DNA of 64,000 nt, taken from positions 1 to 64,000 of the forward strand of contig JAJQAC010000033.1 of assembly GCA_021204025.1 (NCBI GenBank), read 5' to 3'. A model generated the notes under the pieces. That model ran no database searches. It saw nothing but the letters and a program-made list of their open reading frames with translations, and was not told the DNA's origin. Positions 36,242 through 45,466 of the stretch are shown here, one piece after another; the stretch's first letter is position 1; each line of letters begins with the position of its first letter. The position numbers and the translations under genes are program-made. The DNA comes from Clostridiales bacterium. GTDB lineage: Bacteria > Bacillota > Clostridia > Lachnospirales > Lachnospiraceae.

Positions 36242-37609
36242 TTAGTTGCCAAGGCACTCATTGATACCGTCAACCAGAGCTTCCGCCGCTTTCGCGCTGT
36301 CATAATCGCCGCTGCTCAGCTTGCCGAATACCTTGTAGTAAACGCCGTCCGGATTTGCCTTCAGATCGTTATGCTCAAACTTCTCATCCAGCTGGAACGG
36401 GTTGTTTGCGATTGCCTGTGCGTTTGCTTCCTTAACCAGCTCGTCGCCCAGCCCCTTCTCATTCAGAACCGCTACTGCAGCCTCCGAACACGGAATACCA
36501 CGCTCAGTAGACAAGATCTCAGCACCTTCCGGATCATTCAGCATATAGTTGATCAGCATCGCTGCTTCCTTCGGATGCGCGCAGTTCTTGGTGATCGCAA
36601 ATGCCATGGAGATCTTGGTAAAGCCGCCCTTGTAATCGCCAAACTCAAGGTCATCGCCGATGACAAATTCCTGATTCGGCTTGTTGGTGGACTCTACGAT
36701 TGCCTGCTGGAACTTGGTAGCGGAAGAATCCCACTCAAGGATACCTGCGTACTTACCATCGATCCACTTTGCGTTCTTATCGATGGAGTCAGCCATATCA
36801 CCGCTCAGAACCGCGATCGTCGGCATTACATGCTCTTCTTCCAGCTTGCAGACGAAATCCAGACCTTCCTGGATCTCTTCTACTGAATACTGGAGCTGAT
36901 TGTCTTCTACCCATGCTTTGTTGTACTTAGACTCCAGATAATGTACCAGGAAGATCGCACGGTCATACTCGCCCATCGCCAGCGGATAATAGCTGTCGTC
37001 ATAAGCCTTGAACGCTGCGCCTGCCGCCAGCAGGGAATCCTCATCCGTCGGAAGAGCTGCGCCCACCTCATCAAACGTGGTCTTATTCCAGTAGAACAGA
37101 CGTCCGGTCAGAGAAATCGGAACCGCCACCTGCTTGCCGCCCGCTACACATGCATCGAGAGAAGACTGCGGGAACTGAGTCAGATCCAGAACATCCGAAT
37201 AATCGTTCAGATCCAGGAAGTTCTCGCCGTTGTTGGAATAGGACTCAATCCAGTTCCAGTTGATCTGCATCACATCCGCCGCGCTGCCGCCAAGGATATT
37301 CATAGACTGAGCTTCCTCCCAGCCGTTCCATGCGCCGTACTCAGCCTCAATGGTGATATACGGATACTTCTCCTCAAACTTTGCAATCGCTGCCTCAGTT
37401 GCCTCATGTCTGGAGTCGCCGCCCCACCATGAGAAACGCAGGCTTACCGGCTCCTCAGCGCCCGCCTCGGTCTCCGCCGGAGCTGCCGCGCCGCCTGAGC
37501 TCGAACCACTGTCACTGCTGCTACTGCTGCTGCCGCCGCATGCTGCCAAGGACAGCACCATTACAGACGCCAGCGATAATGAAATTGCTTTCGTAACGTT
37601 TTTCCTCAT
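36242..37609 (-). CDS. Sugar-binding lipoprotein of an ABC importer (SBP family 1)
   Basis: This 455-residue extracellular lipoprotein has signal MRKNVTKAISLSLASVMVL and lipobox LSLAAC. A Ser/Gly linker (~25-45) follows, then a family 1 solute-binding fold (SLRFSWWGGDSRHEATEAAI near 60). It captures the sugar for the permeases at 34789 and 33931. The strong promoter at 37760-37788 gives a ~140-base leader that contains a palindromic operator. The hairpin and repeat A2 downstream may set its higher expression over the permeases. Confidence 0.93.
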   Translation of the reverse strand: MRKNVTKAISLSLASVMVLSLAACGGSSSSSSDSGSSSGGAAAPAETEAGAEEPVSLRFSWWGGDSRHEATEAAIAKFEEKYPYITIEAEYGAWNGWEEAQSMNILGGSAADVMQINWNWIESYSNNGENFLDLNDYSDVLDLTQFPQSSLDACVAGGKQVAVPISLTGRLFYWNKTTFDEVGAALPTDEDSLLAAGAAFKAYDDSYYPLAMGEYDRAIFLVHYLESKYNKAWVEDNQLQYSVEEIQEGLDFVCKLEEEHVMPTIAVLSGDMADSIDKNAKWIDGKYAGILEWDSSATKFQQAIVESTNKPNQEFVIGDDLEFGDYKGGFTKISMAFAITKNCAHPKEAAMLINYMLNDPEGAEILSTERGIPCSEAAVAVLNEKGLGDELVKEANAQAIANNPFQLDEKFEHNDLKANPDGVYYKVFGKLSSGDYDSAKAAEALVDGINECLGN

Positions 37610-37650
37610 AAATAAATTCTCCCTTTCTTATAAAATGGTCTGAATCCAGG

Positions 37651-37664
37651 TGCAAAGGTTTGCA
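37651..37664. promoter_or_regulatory. Palindromic LacI-type operator 1
   Basis: TGCAAAGGTTTGCA is a perfect inverted repeat apart from its centre. It lies in the SBP leader, about 90-100 bases after the predicted start. It matches operator 2 at 37877 in 12 of 14 positions. Confidence 0.6.
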
Positions 37665-37759
37665 TCTAAACTCAAAAATATTATGCAACTCTGCTACATT
37701 TCTTGTCCCCTTAGCAGTATCTCATGAAGCATTATTGCACGTACTTTGTAGATATTTTT

Positions 37760-37788
37760 ATAATAACACCTTTGCCCAGTGATGTCAA
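37760..37788 (-). promoter_or_regulatory. Sigma-A promoter of the sugar ABC operon
   Basis: Minus-strand TTGACA (37783-37788, consensus) and TATTAT (37760-37765) are 17 bases apart. The predicted start is near 37753. Confidence 0.75.
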
Positions 37789-37856
37789 TTAGTGATTTTG
37801 CTCAGTTTGAGATTTTTTAATTTGTTACATTTGGCTAATTCTTTTCTGCCAATTTT

Positions 37857-37866
37857 GTGCTATTAT
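37857..37866 (+). promoter_or_regulatory. Extended -10 promoter of GH105
   Basis: TGTGCTATTAT supplies an extended -10 (TGC then TATTAT at 37861-37866). No good -35 is seen. The start would be near 37873, just before operator 2. Confidence 0.5.
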
Positions 37867-37876
37867 TTCAATAGGG

Positions 37877-37890
37877 TGCAAACGTTTGAA
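37877..37890. promoter_or_regulatory. Palindromic LacI-type operator 2
   Basis: TGCAAACGTTTGAA is centred on AACGTT and lies at the predicted start of the GH105 transcript, a position where a bound repressor would block transcription. Confidence 0.65.
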
Positions 37891-37938
37891 ATTAAAATGA
37901 CACAGTTGGTATTTTTCAGAAAAAAGGAGAAGATGTTT

Positions 37939-39072
37939 ATGCAGATTTTAGACCGCTATATCGAGCAGCTACTGGAAAAGAGCAGCCCGCAGATGCCCAT
38001 ATGGAATATTGAGAAGATCAAAGCCGGTGCCGAGCCCTCGTGGAACTATATGGACGGCTTCATGATCCATGCGATCCTTGAGCTGTATCATATGACGAAA
38101 AAGGAAGAGTATCTTACCTTTGCCGACAATTTTATTGATTATTTTGTCAATGACGACGGCTCCATCCAGTCCTATGATCCCTATGAGTATAATCTCGACA
38201 ATGTCAACGCCGGCAAGACTCTTTTTGATCTCTATGAACTGACCGGCAAAGAGAAATACCGCCGTGCCATCGACACCGTATACAGTCAGCTGAAAGGCCA
38301 GCCGCGTACTTCGACCGGCAATTTCTGGCACAAGCTGATCTACCCGAACCAGATCTGGCTGGACGGCACCTATATGGCACAGCCTTTCTATATGCAGTAT
38401 GAGGTTACGTTTAACGACTGCGCCAACTGTCTAGACAGCTATAATCAGTTTCTGAATGTCTATAACCTCATGCGGGATACCCGGAACGGTCTCTATTATC
38501 ACGCTTATGATGATTCCAGACAGATGTTCTGGTGTGACAAGGTAACCGGTCTCTCGGATAATTTCTGGCTGCGCGCGCTGGGCTGGTACGCGATGGCTCT
38601 GATCGATACGATGGATGTCATGCCGGATGATAAACTCGGCAAGGAAAAGAAGGAACTGAACCGCATCTACAAAGAACTCATTGACGCCATGATCCCCTAT
38701 CAGGATGAGGAGTACGGCATGTGGTATCAGGTCGTCAACCGCGGCGGTATCAAGCCGAACTACCTGGAAACTTCCGGCTCCGCGATCTTCGCTTACGCGA
38801 TCATGCGCAGTGTGAGAATGGGTTATCTGGATGAGTCTTATTATCAATATGGAAGAAAAGCGTTTGACGGCATCTGCCGCAAGTACCTGTCGGAAAAAGA
38901 TGGCGAGTTACAGCTCGACGGTATCTGTCTGGTAGCTGGACTCGGCAATAAGCAGATGAGAGAGGGAACCTTTGAATATTATATGAGGGAACCGATCGTC
39001 CAGAACGAGGCGAAGGGTGTTGCTCCGCTGATTCAGGCGTATATTGAGATTATGCACCGCGGAGAGAACTGA
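37939..39072 (+). CDS. GH105 unsaturated rhamnogalacturonyl/galacturonyl hydrolase
   Basis: This ~377-residue cytoplasmic (alpha/alpha)6-barrel enzyme has GH88/GH105 features. These include WNYMDGFMIHAILELY, the catalytic-Asp segment WLDGTYMAQPFY, RALGWYAMALIDTMD and ETSGSAIFAYAIMR. It removes the unsaturated uronic acid left on pectin fragments by lyases. The open frame runs back to 37792, but those codons are promoter and operator. AGGAG fits ATG 37939 (nine bases) better than ATG 37933 (three). It is divergent from the ABC operon and shares its operator motif. Confidence 0.92.
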   Translation: MQILDRYIEQLLEKSSPQMPIWNIEKIKAGAEPSWNYMDGFMIHAILELYHMTKKEEYLTFADNFIDYFVNDDGSIQSYDPYEYNLDNVNAGKTLFDLYELTGKEKYRRAIDTVYSQLKGQPRTSTGNFWHKLIYPNQIWLDGTYMAQPFYMQYEVTFNDCANCLDSYNQFLNVYNLMRDTRNGLYYHAYDDSRQMFWCDKVTGLSDNFWLRALGWYAMALIDTMDVMPDDKLGKEKKELNRIYKELIDAMIPYQDEEYGMWYQVVNRGGIKPNYLETSGSAIFAYAIMRSVRMGYLDESYYQYGRKAFDGICRKYLSEKDGELQLDGICLVAGLGNKQMREGTFEYYMREPIVQNEAKGVAPLIQAYIEIMHRGEN

Positions 39073-39127
39073 TTGGAGATAAGATACTTATAGATATTAT
39101 TAAATATTATTTATTGGCGGGCGGTCC

Positions 39128-39271
39128 GTCCCTGAGAAGAAAACATATCCTCCGAGGACCGCTCGCGCTTAGGTTTTCACGTAGCGGTACTAAACTCACC
39201 GGAAAAACATCCGGTTCGTTAAGTGCCGACGCGAAAAATGTCCTCTGCGGATATGTTTTCTTCTCAGGGAC
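39128..39271 (+). repeat. Family C structured repeat, copy C2 (144 bp)
   Basis: Arms 39128-39150 and 39249-39271 are perfect 23-bp complements. Length equals C1. The inner 98 positions differ from C1 at about 13, mostly transitions, and ACCGG/CCGGT replaces GCCGG/CCGGC. It lies downstream of GH105. Confidence 0.8.
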
Positions 39272-39360
39272 TACTTAATTGGCGAATTTTTAACTTAATT
39301 CTTCAAATGTTTTGCCAATTATTAATAATACATCATATTTTATTATCAGAATTTTTCTTA

Positions 39361-39390
39361 AAGCCCCCGATGCAATATCATCGAGGGCTT
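39361..39390. terminator. Bidirectional terminator between GH105 and MATE genes
   Basis: AAGCCCCCGATG and CATCGAGGGCTT pair with one mismatch. ATTTTATG follows on the plus strand and TAAGAAAAATTC on the minus strand. It ends 22 bases from the MATE stop. Confidence 0.7.
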
Positions 39391-39411
39391 ATTTTATGCA
39401 CACTTTCCATT

Positions 39412-40794
39412 TCAAATCCCCGCCGTGCGTCTCCACACGCCACTCCGGTACTGGAGGACGAAGCAGATGCTGCGCGCAATCCAGTCTATAACCATTGCAA
39501 TCCATACGCCGATAGCTCCCATCCCCAGACGCACGCCAATCACATAACTCAATAACACCCGGAACAGGATCATGGAAGAGATTGACACTATCATCGGATA
39601 CCGCACGTCGTTCGACGCTCTCAGCACGTTGCTCAGTGTAAAGGAAAGCGGCCACAGCAGGATCGCGCATCCATCATGGATCGTCACCAGAACCGCTGCC
39701 AGCGACAGCGCTTCCTGTGAAAGTGCGTACAGCCGCATCGTAAGCGGCATCGTCGCGATGATCAGCACACAACAGCCGCCAAGCAGCACATATGTGATCT
39801 TTAACATCTTTTTCGCATAGTATCTCACCTGATCGTAATCACCCGCTCCGACGCACTGGCCGATCACGGTGATCATTGCCAGGTTCATCGCCTGGCCGGG
39901 CAGGATCCCCATGCCGTCCAGATTGTTCGCGACCGCATTTGCCGCAATCTGCACAGTGCCAAATGTCGCGATAATGCTGACTACCAGCACACGCCCCAGC
40001 TGAAAGATACTGTTTTCAATACCGCCGGGGATGCCGATATGTAAGATCCGACGGATCATCCCGCCGTTCCAGCTAAACGGCTCATCACCGATATGGATCG
40101 GCAGGCTGCGGTCGGTCAACCGGAAACATAAAATCAGACATGCAGTCATGCGGGAAATCAACGAGGCCAGAGCAGCTCCTGCTACTCCCCACTTCATGAC
40201 AAAGATAAAAAACGCGTTTCCGCACGCATTCATCAGATTCATCAGTATCGAAACTTTCATCGAGATTTTGGAATTTTCCATCGACCGGAAAAGCGCCGCG
40301 CAGGAATTATACACGGCAAGGAATGGGTAGGACAACGCGGAAAGCCAGAAATAGACCAGCGCATTTCTCATTACATCCTCTTCCACCCCGTGGTACAGGA
40401 GTTCCAGAATCCCTCTACGGAAGATGATGGTAAGCGCCGCGATGCCGACCGAGATCAGCCCTGTGACCAGCAGCAGCTGCTGCGCCGACTCACAGCTTTT
40501 CTTTTCATCTTTATGACCCAGATACTGAGATGCCACGACTGCGCCGCCGGTTGATACCGCGGCGAAAACATTGATCATCAGATTATTGATCATATCGACC
40601 AGTGATACTCCGGACGTCGCTGCTTCCCCGGCGCTCGATACCATCATAGTATCCACCATGCCTACCGTGATCGCCAGCACCTGCTCCACGATCAACGGCG
40701 CGATCAGTACCGCGAGCGCTCGATTGGAAAACATCCGATTGTCCTTCCGTTCATCCGAAAACAACGCCGAAAGCTGAAATCCCTGTCCTTTCAT
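39412..40794 (-). CDS. MATE family multidrug/cation antiporter
   Basis: This 460-residue membrane protein has about 12 helices in two MatE halves. The first half opens with LIAPLIVEQVLAITVGMVDT and contains VSQYLGHKDEKKS, the second contains IGQCVGAGDYDQ, the usual repeat-related motifs. It exports organic cations or drugs using a Na+ or H+ gradient. Cargo is not predictable. It is monocistronic between a terminator and the RpiR gene's terminator. Confidence 0.93.
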   Translation of the reverse strand: MKGQGFQLSALFSDERKDNRMFSNRALAVLIAPLIVEQVLAITVGMVDTMMVSSAGEAATSGVSLVDMINNLMINVFAAVSTGGAVVASQYLGHKDEKKSCESAQQLLLVTGLISVGIAALTIIFRRGILELLYHGVEEDVMRNALVYFWLSALSYPFLAVYNSCAALFRSMENSKISMKVSILMNLMNACGNAFFIFVMKWGVAGAALASLISRMTACLILCFRLTDRSLPIHIGDEPFSWNGGMIRRILHIGIPGGIENSIFQLGRVLVVSIIATFGTVQIAANAVANNLDGMGILPGQAMNLAMITVIGQCVGAGDYDQVRYYAKKMLKITYVLLGGCCVLIIATMPLTMRLYALSQEALSLAAVLVTIHDGCAILLWPLSFTLSNVLRASNDVRYPMIVSISSMILFRVLLSYVIGVRLGMGAIGVWIAMVIDWIARSICFVLQYRSGVWRRTAGI

Positions 40795-40933
40795 TCATCT
40801 CATCCCCTTTTGTAAAACTCCTGTAAAATCTCTGCAAAACAACAGACTAGCACAACCGGAAATAAAAGTCAACAATTTACGCGGCCCTTTCCCGGAACGG
40901 CAAACAGTCAGAACGGCCTGTAAATAAAAACAG

Positions 40934-40962
40934 GCCTGCTTTCCATTTGACGGAAAACAGGC
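40934..40962 (-). terminator. Terminator of the PTS/RpiR operon
   Basis: On the minus strand, GCCTGTTTTCC and GGAAAGCAGGC form an 11-bp stem with one mismatch around GTCAAAT, followed by CTGTTTTTATTT. It lies 14 bases past the RpiR stop. Confidence 0.85.
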
Positions 40963-40975
40963 ACATCTTTTTAAA

Positions 40976-41821
40976 TTAAACACGATAATCCAGCTTTGTT
41001 ACATAATGAAGTCTGGTAACTTCTCTTTCGTATCGCTCAAAATCACGCTTCACCAGATTTAAAAACAGCATGTCCAAAATACACAAAACGGATATCCGTA
41101 TAATACTGTTGCGTAAAAATGTTCTCAACCCATAATCAGCAAGTTTTAAGTTCTTATCCGCCTCCATCTGAAGCGTATTTTTTGAAACTCTGGTGATGGA
41201 AATCACCTTCACGCCACGCTGTTTCGCAATTTTCGCGAAATTTATCAAATCTCTGGTTTCACCCGATTCAGACAGAATCACGATTGCATCGTTTTCTTCG
41301 CACTGATAAAGATGTGCATAAATCATCGACATGCTCGTATTTGCGTAGGCATCAATCCCTATCGAAGATAATCTGTAAGCAAAGTACTGCATAAAATATA
41401 TATTTCTCTCCGAAAATCCACAACAGATAATTTTTCTGGCTTTGAACAGATAATCTACCGCTTCATCTATATCGGCATCTGTATTATGTGAAAATGTGCG
41501 ATCAAGAATCGCCTCATATTGCACCATGAGTTTTTCCTTAGTTGCCCTGGTGTCTTCGTGTTCATCAATCTCCAAATCAATCGACTGATCCGGATGATCA
41601 GAGGTAATATCCGCAATCATTTTTTTAAAGGTTCCATATCCGAGTTTCTGAGAAAAACGAATAACCGTAGACTGTCCGATCCCCACTTTATCTGCAAGCT
41701 GTTGCGACGTAATATCCCTGATTTCTTCACGATGATCATCAATATACTGTGCTAATTTTTCCTCTGAATAAGTTAAATCACCAAATATCGTCTTTAGTTT
41801 CTGCGAATAAGAAATTGCCAT
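40976..41821 (-). CDS. MurR/RpiR-family transcriptional regulator
   Basis: This 281-residue regulator has an N-terminal HTH_6 domain (LADKVGIGQSTVIRFSQKLG, ~40-62). A SIS sugar-phosphate-binding domain (~115-260) follows, with ILSESGETRDLINFAK as the phosphosugar loop. It is the last gene of the eight-gene PTS operon, so it likely senses the phosphorylated product of that pathway and autoregulates. A candidate operator is the palindrome at 47628. Confidence 0.92.
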   Translation of the reverse strand: MAISYSQKLKTIFGDLTYSEEKLAQYIDDHREEIRDITSQQLADKVGIGQSTVIRFSQKLGYGTFKKMIADITSDHPDQSIDLEIDEHEDTRATKEKLMVQYEAILDRTFSHNTDADIDEAVDYLFKARKIICCGFSERNIYFMQYFAYRLSSIGIDAYANTSMSMIYAHLYQCEENDAIVILSESGETRDLINFAKIAKQRGVKVISITRVSKNTLQMEADKNLKLADYGLRTFLRNSIIRISVLCILDMLFLNLVKRDFERYEREVTRLHYVTKLDYRV

Positions 41822-41884
41822 ACTTTGTCAGTCTCCACTGTTTTTGTTTGATTATAGCGAATCCGGAAAAAAAATGGTAGTATT

Positions 41885-42304
41885 TTAAATAATTTCCTCA
41901 TCCTCCCAGTCTAAACTCCGATCTTCCGCCATCATACACAAGCCGTTCCTGGCCTCGACTAAAATTTCTTCAATCGCGTCATCATCCAATATCCCATCTG
42001 TCAGATAAAGTCCTATTACCGCTGGAAGATTCATACCCTGAATCAATTTCACCTGTTCATAAGCAGCCAACCGCGTTATACTGTTAGAAACACTCCCTCC
42101 CCGAATATCAACCAGAATCAGGTACTGATTCTCCGGCTCCGCTTTTAACATTCTTTCGACTGCTTCCGTAATCATCTCCGGATCTTCTCCTGGCATCAGG
42201 CCAAAATACTGTAAATCCCCTGTAGCGCCGATCACCATCTGCATTGCGTTTACAATTCCCTCTGCCAATCTTCCGTGTGATGCCAAAATCATCTTTTTTC
42301 TCAT
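41885..42304 (-). CDS. PTS mannose/fructose/sorbose-family EIIA component
   Basis: This 139-residue cytosolic EIIA of the mannose family carries the phosphorylated His in ILASHGRLAEG (His ~10) and the motif ILVDIRGGSVSNSI. It takes phosphate from HPr and passes it to EIIB (47092). Unusually it lies at the far end of the operon, four metabolic genes away from EIIB, EIIC and EIID. Confidence 0.93.
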   Translation of the reverse strand: MRKKMILASHGRLAEGIVNAMQMVIGATGDLQYFGLMPGEDPEMITEAVERMLKAEPENQYLILVDIRGGSVSNSITRLAAYEQVKLIQGMNLPAVIGLYLTDGILDDDAIEEILVEARNGLCMMAEDRSLDWEDEEII

Positions 42305-42321
42305 ACATTTTTCCTCATCTT

Positions 42322-43524
42322 TTATCCATCAAACGGATCCTCTTTTTTAATGTCCAAATAAGCTGCATAAATCAGATCATACACCACTTTTTCTTCGGTC
42401 CTGTCTGTCTGAAGTCCGCAATATTTTCCTATTGCCTCTTCAATTCCATGCCTTTTGATCAGTTTCTGCATTTCTACTGACTCAGGGTCTTCGTCATTTT
42501 TGTAGAAAAATGCATACGCCAGACATTTTGTAATATAATACGGCAGAATTCCATGACGCATGCAACACAATGCCGGACCGATGAACCTGTCGTTTCTTCC
42601 TATCTTGCGTATCGGATCCCTCACAATCCGATACAGACTGTCAGAAAACTCCGGGTTCCGAAATATAGTCACCATACGCCTGTCATCTCTGGGTTCCAAT
42701 CCATATTCTACCGCCACTGCACGATAACCTTCTACTGAAGCATAGTAAGCATATCTGGCGGCATTTTTGTCATAAGCAGCCGCATATGTATCTGTGTGTC
42801 CATTTTTCAAACCAACAAATGCCATCGAGCACTGCACAAGATTTCCTGTCCAGATTTTAATCGCCATAGCTGCTCCCAGATTTTCTTCCGGGTGAAAGAA
42901 GGAAGGAAGTCCCTTAAATTTCCTCAATTCATCACTGTCTTCCACCCTCAGGACATTTTTATTATCACCTATGACACGAAAAGCATCTTCTGTTTGTTCC
43001 GTCTCTTCCGGCAACAGATTTTTGCGATTCACAATGCTCAACACCAGCCGGATATATCGCTCAAAATAGATTTGATCCTCGTCGGAAAGAAGTTCCCGCA
43101 AATGACTGTCAAAATATTCGTACAATCCCACATAATTTGCTCCCAATGTAATAAACTGCCGTTCCTGAATCCCTATTTCATTTCTTCTCCTGATCTCTTT
43201 TGCCAGATCTCCAATAACCGAATCAAAATCCTTTGGCAACAATGCTGTGGAAATTAATTGTGTCCTTGCAAGAAGATCCACATATTGTTTCTTTTCACGA
43301 TTCACATGAATTACGTCATAATTTTCTATTTTCCGCTCCTCGCATCCTCCTTTTTCCAAATCCGTCATCTGTACAGTATAATATCCCTGTCTTCTCAGTC
43401 CGTCTACCAGCTCGTCACGGATATCCGCAAACGTGATCTTATAACCATCCCGATCATATAGTTCTCCCAACATTCCTCGTCCGCTTCTTCCTGCGCCGAT
43501 AATAACAACTCTTTTTTGTTTCAT
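42322..43524 (-). CDS. Mannitol-dehydrogenase-family NAD(P)-dependent oxidoreductase
   Basis: This ~400-residue protein begins with a Rossmann motif VVIIGAGRSGRGML. The C-terminal half fits the mannitol-dehydrogenase domain, where IKIWTGNLVQCSMAFVGLKN aligns with the active-site Lys helix of MtlD-type enzymes. The usual polyol-binding residues are not all recognisable, so it may act on an unusual polyol- or sugar-phosphate. ATG 43524 overlaps the upstream stop as ATGA and has AAGGAAAGG 8 bases before it; 43548 is the longest frame. It is co-translated with the phosphotriesterase-family gene. Confidence 0.8.
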   Translation of the reverse strand: MKQKRVVIIGAGRSGRGMLGELYDRDGYKITFADIRDELVDGLRRQGYYTVQMTDLEKGGCEERKIENYDVIHVNREKKQYVDLLARTQLISTALLPKDFDSVIGDLAKEIRRRNEIGIQERQFITLGANYVGLYEYFDSHLRELLSDEDQIYFERYIRLVLSIVNRKNLLPEETEQTEDAFRVIGDNKNVLRVEDSDELRKFKGLPSFFHPEENLGAAMAIKIWTGNLVQCSMAFVGLKNGHTDTYAAAYDKNAARYAYYASVEGYRAVAVEYGLEPRDDRRMVTIFRNPEFSDSLYRIVRDPIRKIGRNDRFIGPALCCMRHGILPYYITKCLAYAFFYKNDEDPESVEMQKLIKRHGIEEAIGKYCGLQTDRTEEKVVYDLIYAAYLDIKKEDPFDG

Positions 43525-44495
43525 TGACATTCCTTTCCTTGTTGCCATTCACTGGAAAAAATCCGCCTTGGATTATTAATAAAAATCATGTTAATCTCTT
43601 CTTTTGTTACTCCACGCTCCATTAATTTCGGAATCACCTCCCGAATCATGTAACTTAAAGAATTCGGCGCATAGTTAATATAACTTTTATGATCCCAGTC
43701 TGTCCATCGTGTATGGTTATAGCAGATTACGGCATCATGCGAAAGTATCAGGCGATCCGCATATCCGCGCCTGATCAGCTCCGGAATTAATTTCAGATTG
43801 TATTCAAGCTGATGAGCATTAAAATTCATCTGATCAATGGCAATATAACTTCCCCGGCGCATCACGTTTTCCGCATAATCAATCGGATCGCCATTCCGAT
43901 AATGTCCGATAACTACTCTCTGAAGATCAACGCCATGCTCTTCAAAAATATCCTGCTGAAAAAGTCCCTGCCTCGTTCCCTGAGGCCTGCAATGTGTAAT
44001 AATCGGCAAACCGGTTTCTCTTTGTGCACGTGCACATGCACGAAGCAATTTCTTATTATTTTCTGTAAACCCGCATTCTCCCGTCCCGCATTTAATGACA
44101 CCACAACGAATCTTCTCTTTTCCAACACCCTCCATCGCTTCCCGGACAATCATTTTCGCCAAATTGTCCTCCGATATTTTTGAAAAATACCCCGATTCAT
44201 CCACATAAACGCCGGTCGAGGCAATAATCTGTATTCCCGTTTTCTCTGCCGCCTCTCTGATCAGATCAATATCTCTTCCCATATTGCGCGTTGTAACATC
44301 GACCAGCGTTTTCACTCCTGACATTTTTGCGTCCTTCAGGACTCCAACAATCATTTCCAGTGCTTCCTCATGCTGAAACCATTCCGGATCAGACATGCGA
44401 TTATTCCAGTCTCCCAGATACAAATGTTCGTGCATAAGAGCAAAGCCCAAATCTTCCGGAAACACAGAGCCGGTTACCGTCTCAATCCCTATCAT
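43521..44495 (-). CDS. Phosphotriesterase-family (PHP/lactonase-like) hydrolase
   Basis: This 324-residue TIM-barrel protein has the binuclear-metal motifs of the phosphotriesterase family. They are HEHLYLG (His ~23, ~25), a bridging-Lys segment GVIKCGTGE, His in LPIITHCRP and VIGHYRNGD, and Asp in LILSHDAV. Bacterial homologues include lactonases and phosphotriesterase homology proteins. It overlaps the isomerase gene by 14 bp and the dehydrogenase gene by 4 bp, so it is part of one catabolic unit. A lactonase or sugar-phosphate ester hydrolase role is inferred. Confidence 0.85.
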   Translation of the reverse strand: MIGIETVTGSVFPEDLGFALMHEHLYLGDWNNRMSDPEWFQHEEALEMIVGVLKDAKMSGVKTLVDVTTRNMGRDIDLIREAAEKTGIQIIASTGVYVDESGYFSKISEDNLAKMIVREAMEGVGKEKIRCGVIKCGTGECGFTENNKKLLRACARAQRETGLPIITHCRPQGTRQGLFQQDIFEEHGVDLQRVVIGHYRNGDPIDYAENVMRRGSYIAIDQMNFNAHQLEYNLKLIPELIRRGYADRLILSHDAVICYNHTRWTDWDHKSYINYAPNSLSYMIREVIPKLMERGVTKEEINMIFINNPRRIFSSEWQQGKECQ

Positions 44496-45444
44496 CTTTT
44501 GTTCTCTCCTGGCATTTATCCCGATACGAAATCAGATACAATCGCATATTTCCTTCCAGGCTCAACCGTCCCCACTGCGCTGGTACAAAAACAGTCTCTC
44601 CGGAATCAATCGTCGTATTTCCGGCTATTCCTCCCCCCTCGCTGCAAAAAAGGAAATAGAATTCTTTTCGTTCATAACTGCCCTCACCATGGATATCCAA
44701 TCTCTGCGCCGTGTACTCGCCCTCTTTGTCATAAAAATCGTATATGCGAATCCCATCCCTCTCGATCGGTTTTGGATGAATCGTCGCAAGGGGAACTTCT
44801 GGTATATTTACACAGTCATAAACCTGTTTCAGATGCAGATGCCGGCTCGGATCATTTCTCCCATAATCATAAAACCGATAGGTAATATCTGAATTTGTTG
44901 AAAAGGTCATCGTCATCTTTCCTCCACCGCCCCCACCATGAATGACACCGGCCGGTGTATGAAGAAAATCTCCTTCTTTCTGATGAATTGTTCCAAATAA
45001 ATCTTCCCAGTTTTCTGCTTCAACCATCTGCTTGAACTCATCCAGAGTCTGTGCCTTATTTCCAAATAATATCTCATTTACACGGTCAGATTCCTCCATT
45101 GCTACACTGCCAGTCATTTTTCCTCTGGTTCCCTCATGTGCAAAAGCATAATCATCGCCCGGGTGCAGATGATACGACATTTTATCTTCTCCGCATGAAG
45201 TTGTCATCCTCACGGGAAAATATCTCGACCGGCACCCAAACAGTTCCCTGTGCCTCTGATAAAAGTCCGAAAGACATTCCCCTGTTTCTTTTATCCGGCA
45301 ATCCAGCTTCCCCGGAATTGCAATCACATGATACATGATTCCTACATTTTCCAGGTCAGTTTTCAGATGAAATTTATCTATGATCTTTCTGCCTCCCCAG
45401 ATAAATGATTCTAAAACCGGCTCCATATGATATATGGCTTTCAT
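44482..45444 (-). CDS. Class I mannose-6-phosphate isomerase-like cupin protein
   Basis: This 320-residue protein has the type I phosphomannose isomerase plan: LESFIWGGRKI at the N terminus, metal motif SYHLHPGDDYAF and HTPAGVIHGGGGGG. In typical ManA the metal motif is QVHPDD; here Gln is replaced by His, and a Gly-rich run follows the last His. It probably isomerises an unusual sugar phosphate made by the PTS. It starts 22 bp after EIID ends. Confidence 0.82.
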   Translation of the reverse strand: MKAIYHMEPVLESFIWGGRKIIDKFHLKTDLENVGIMYHVIAIPGKLDCRIKETGECLSDFYQRHRELFGCRSRYFPVRMTTSCGEDKMSYHLHPGDDYAFAHEGTRGKMTGSVAMEESDRVNEILFGNKAQTLDEFKQMVEAENWEDLFGTIHQKEGDFLHTPAGVIHGGGGGGKMTMTFSTNSDITYRFYDYGRNDPSRHLHLKQVYDCVNIPEVPLATIHPKPIERDGIRIYDFYDKEGEYTAQRLDIHGEGSYERKEFYFLFCSEGGGIAGNTTIDSGETVFVPAQWGRLSLEGNMRLYLISYRDKCQERTKDDRD

Positions 45445-45466
45445 AATATATCTTCACCTCCCTGTT

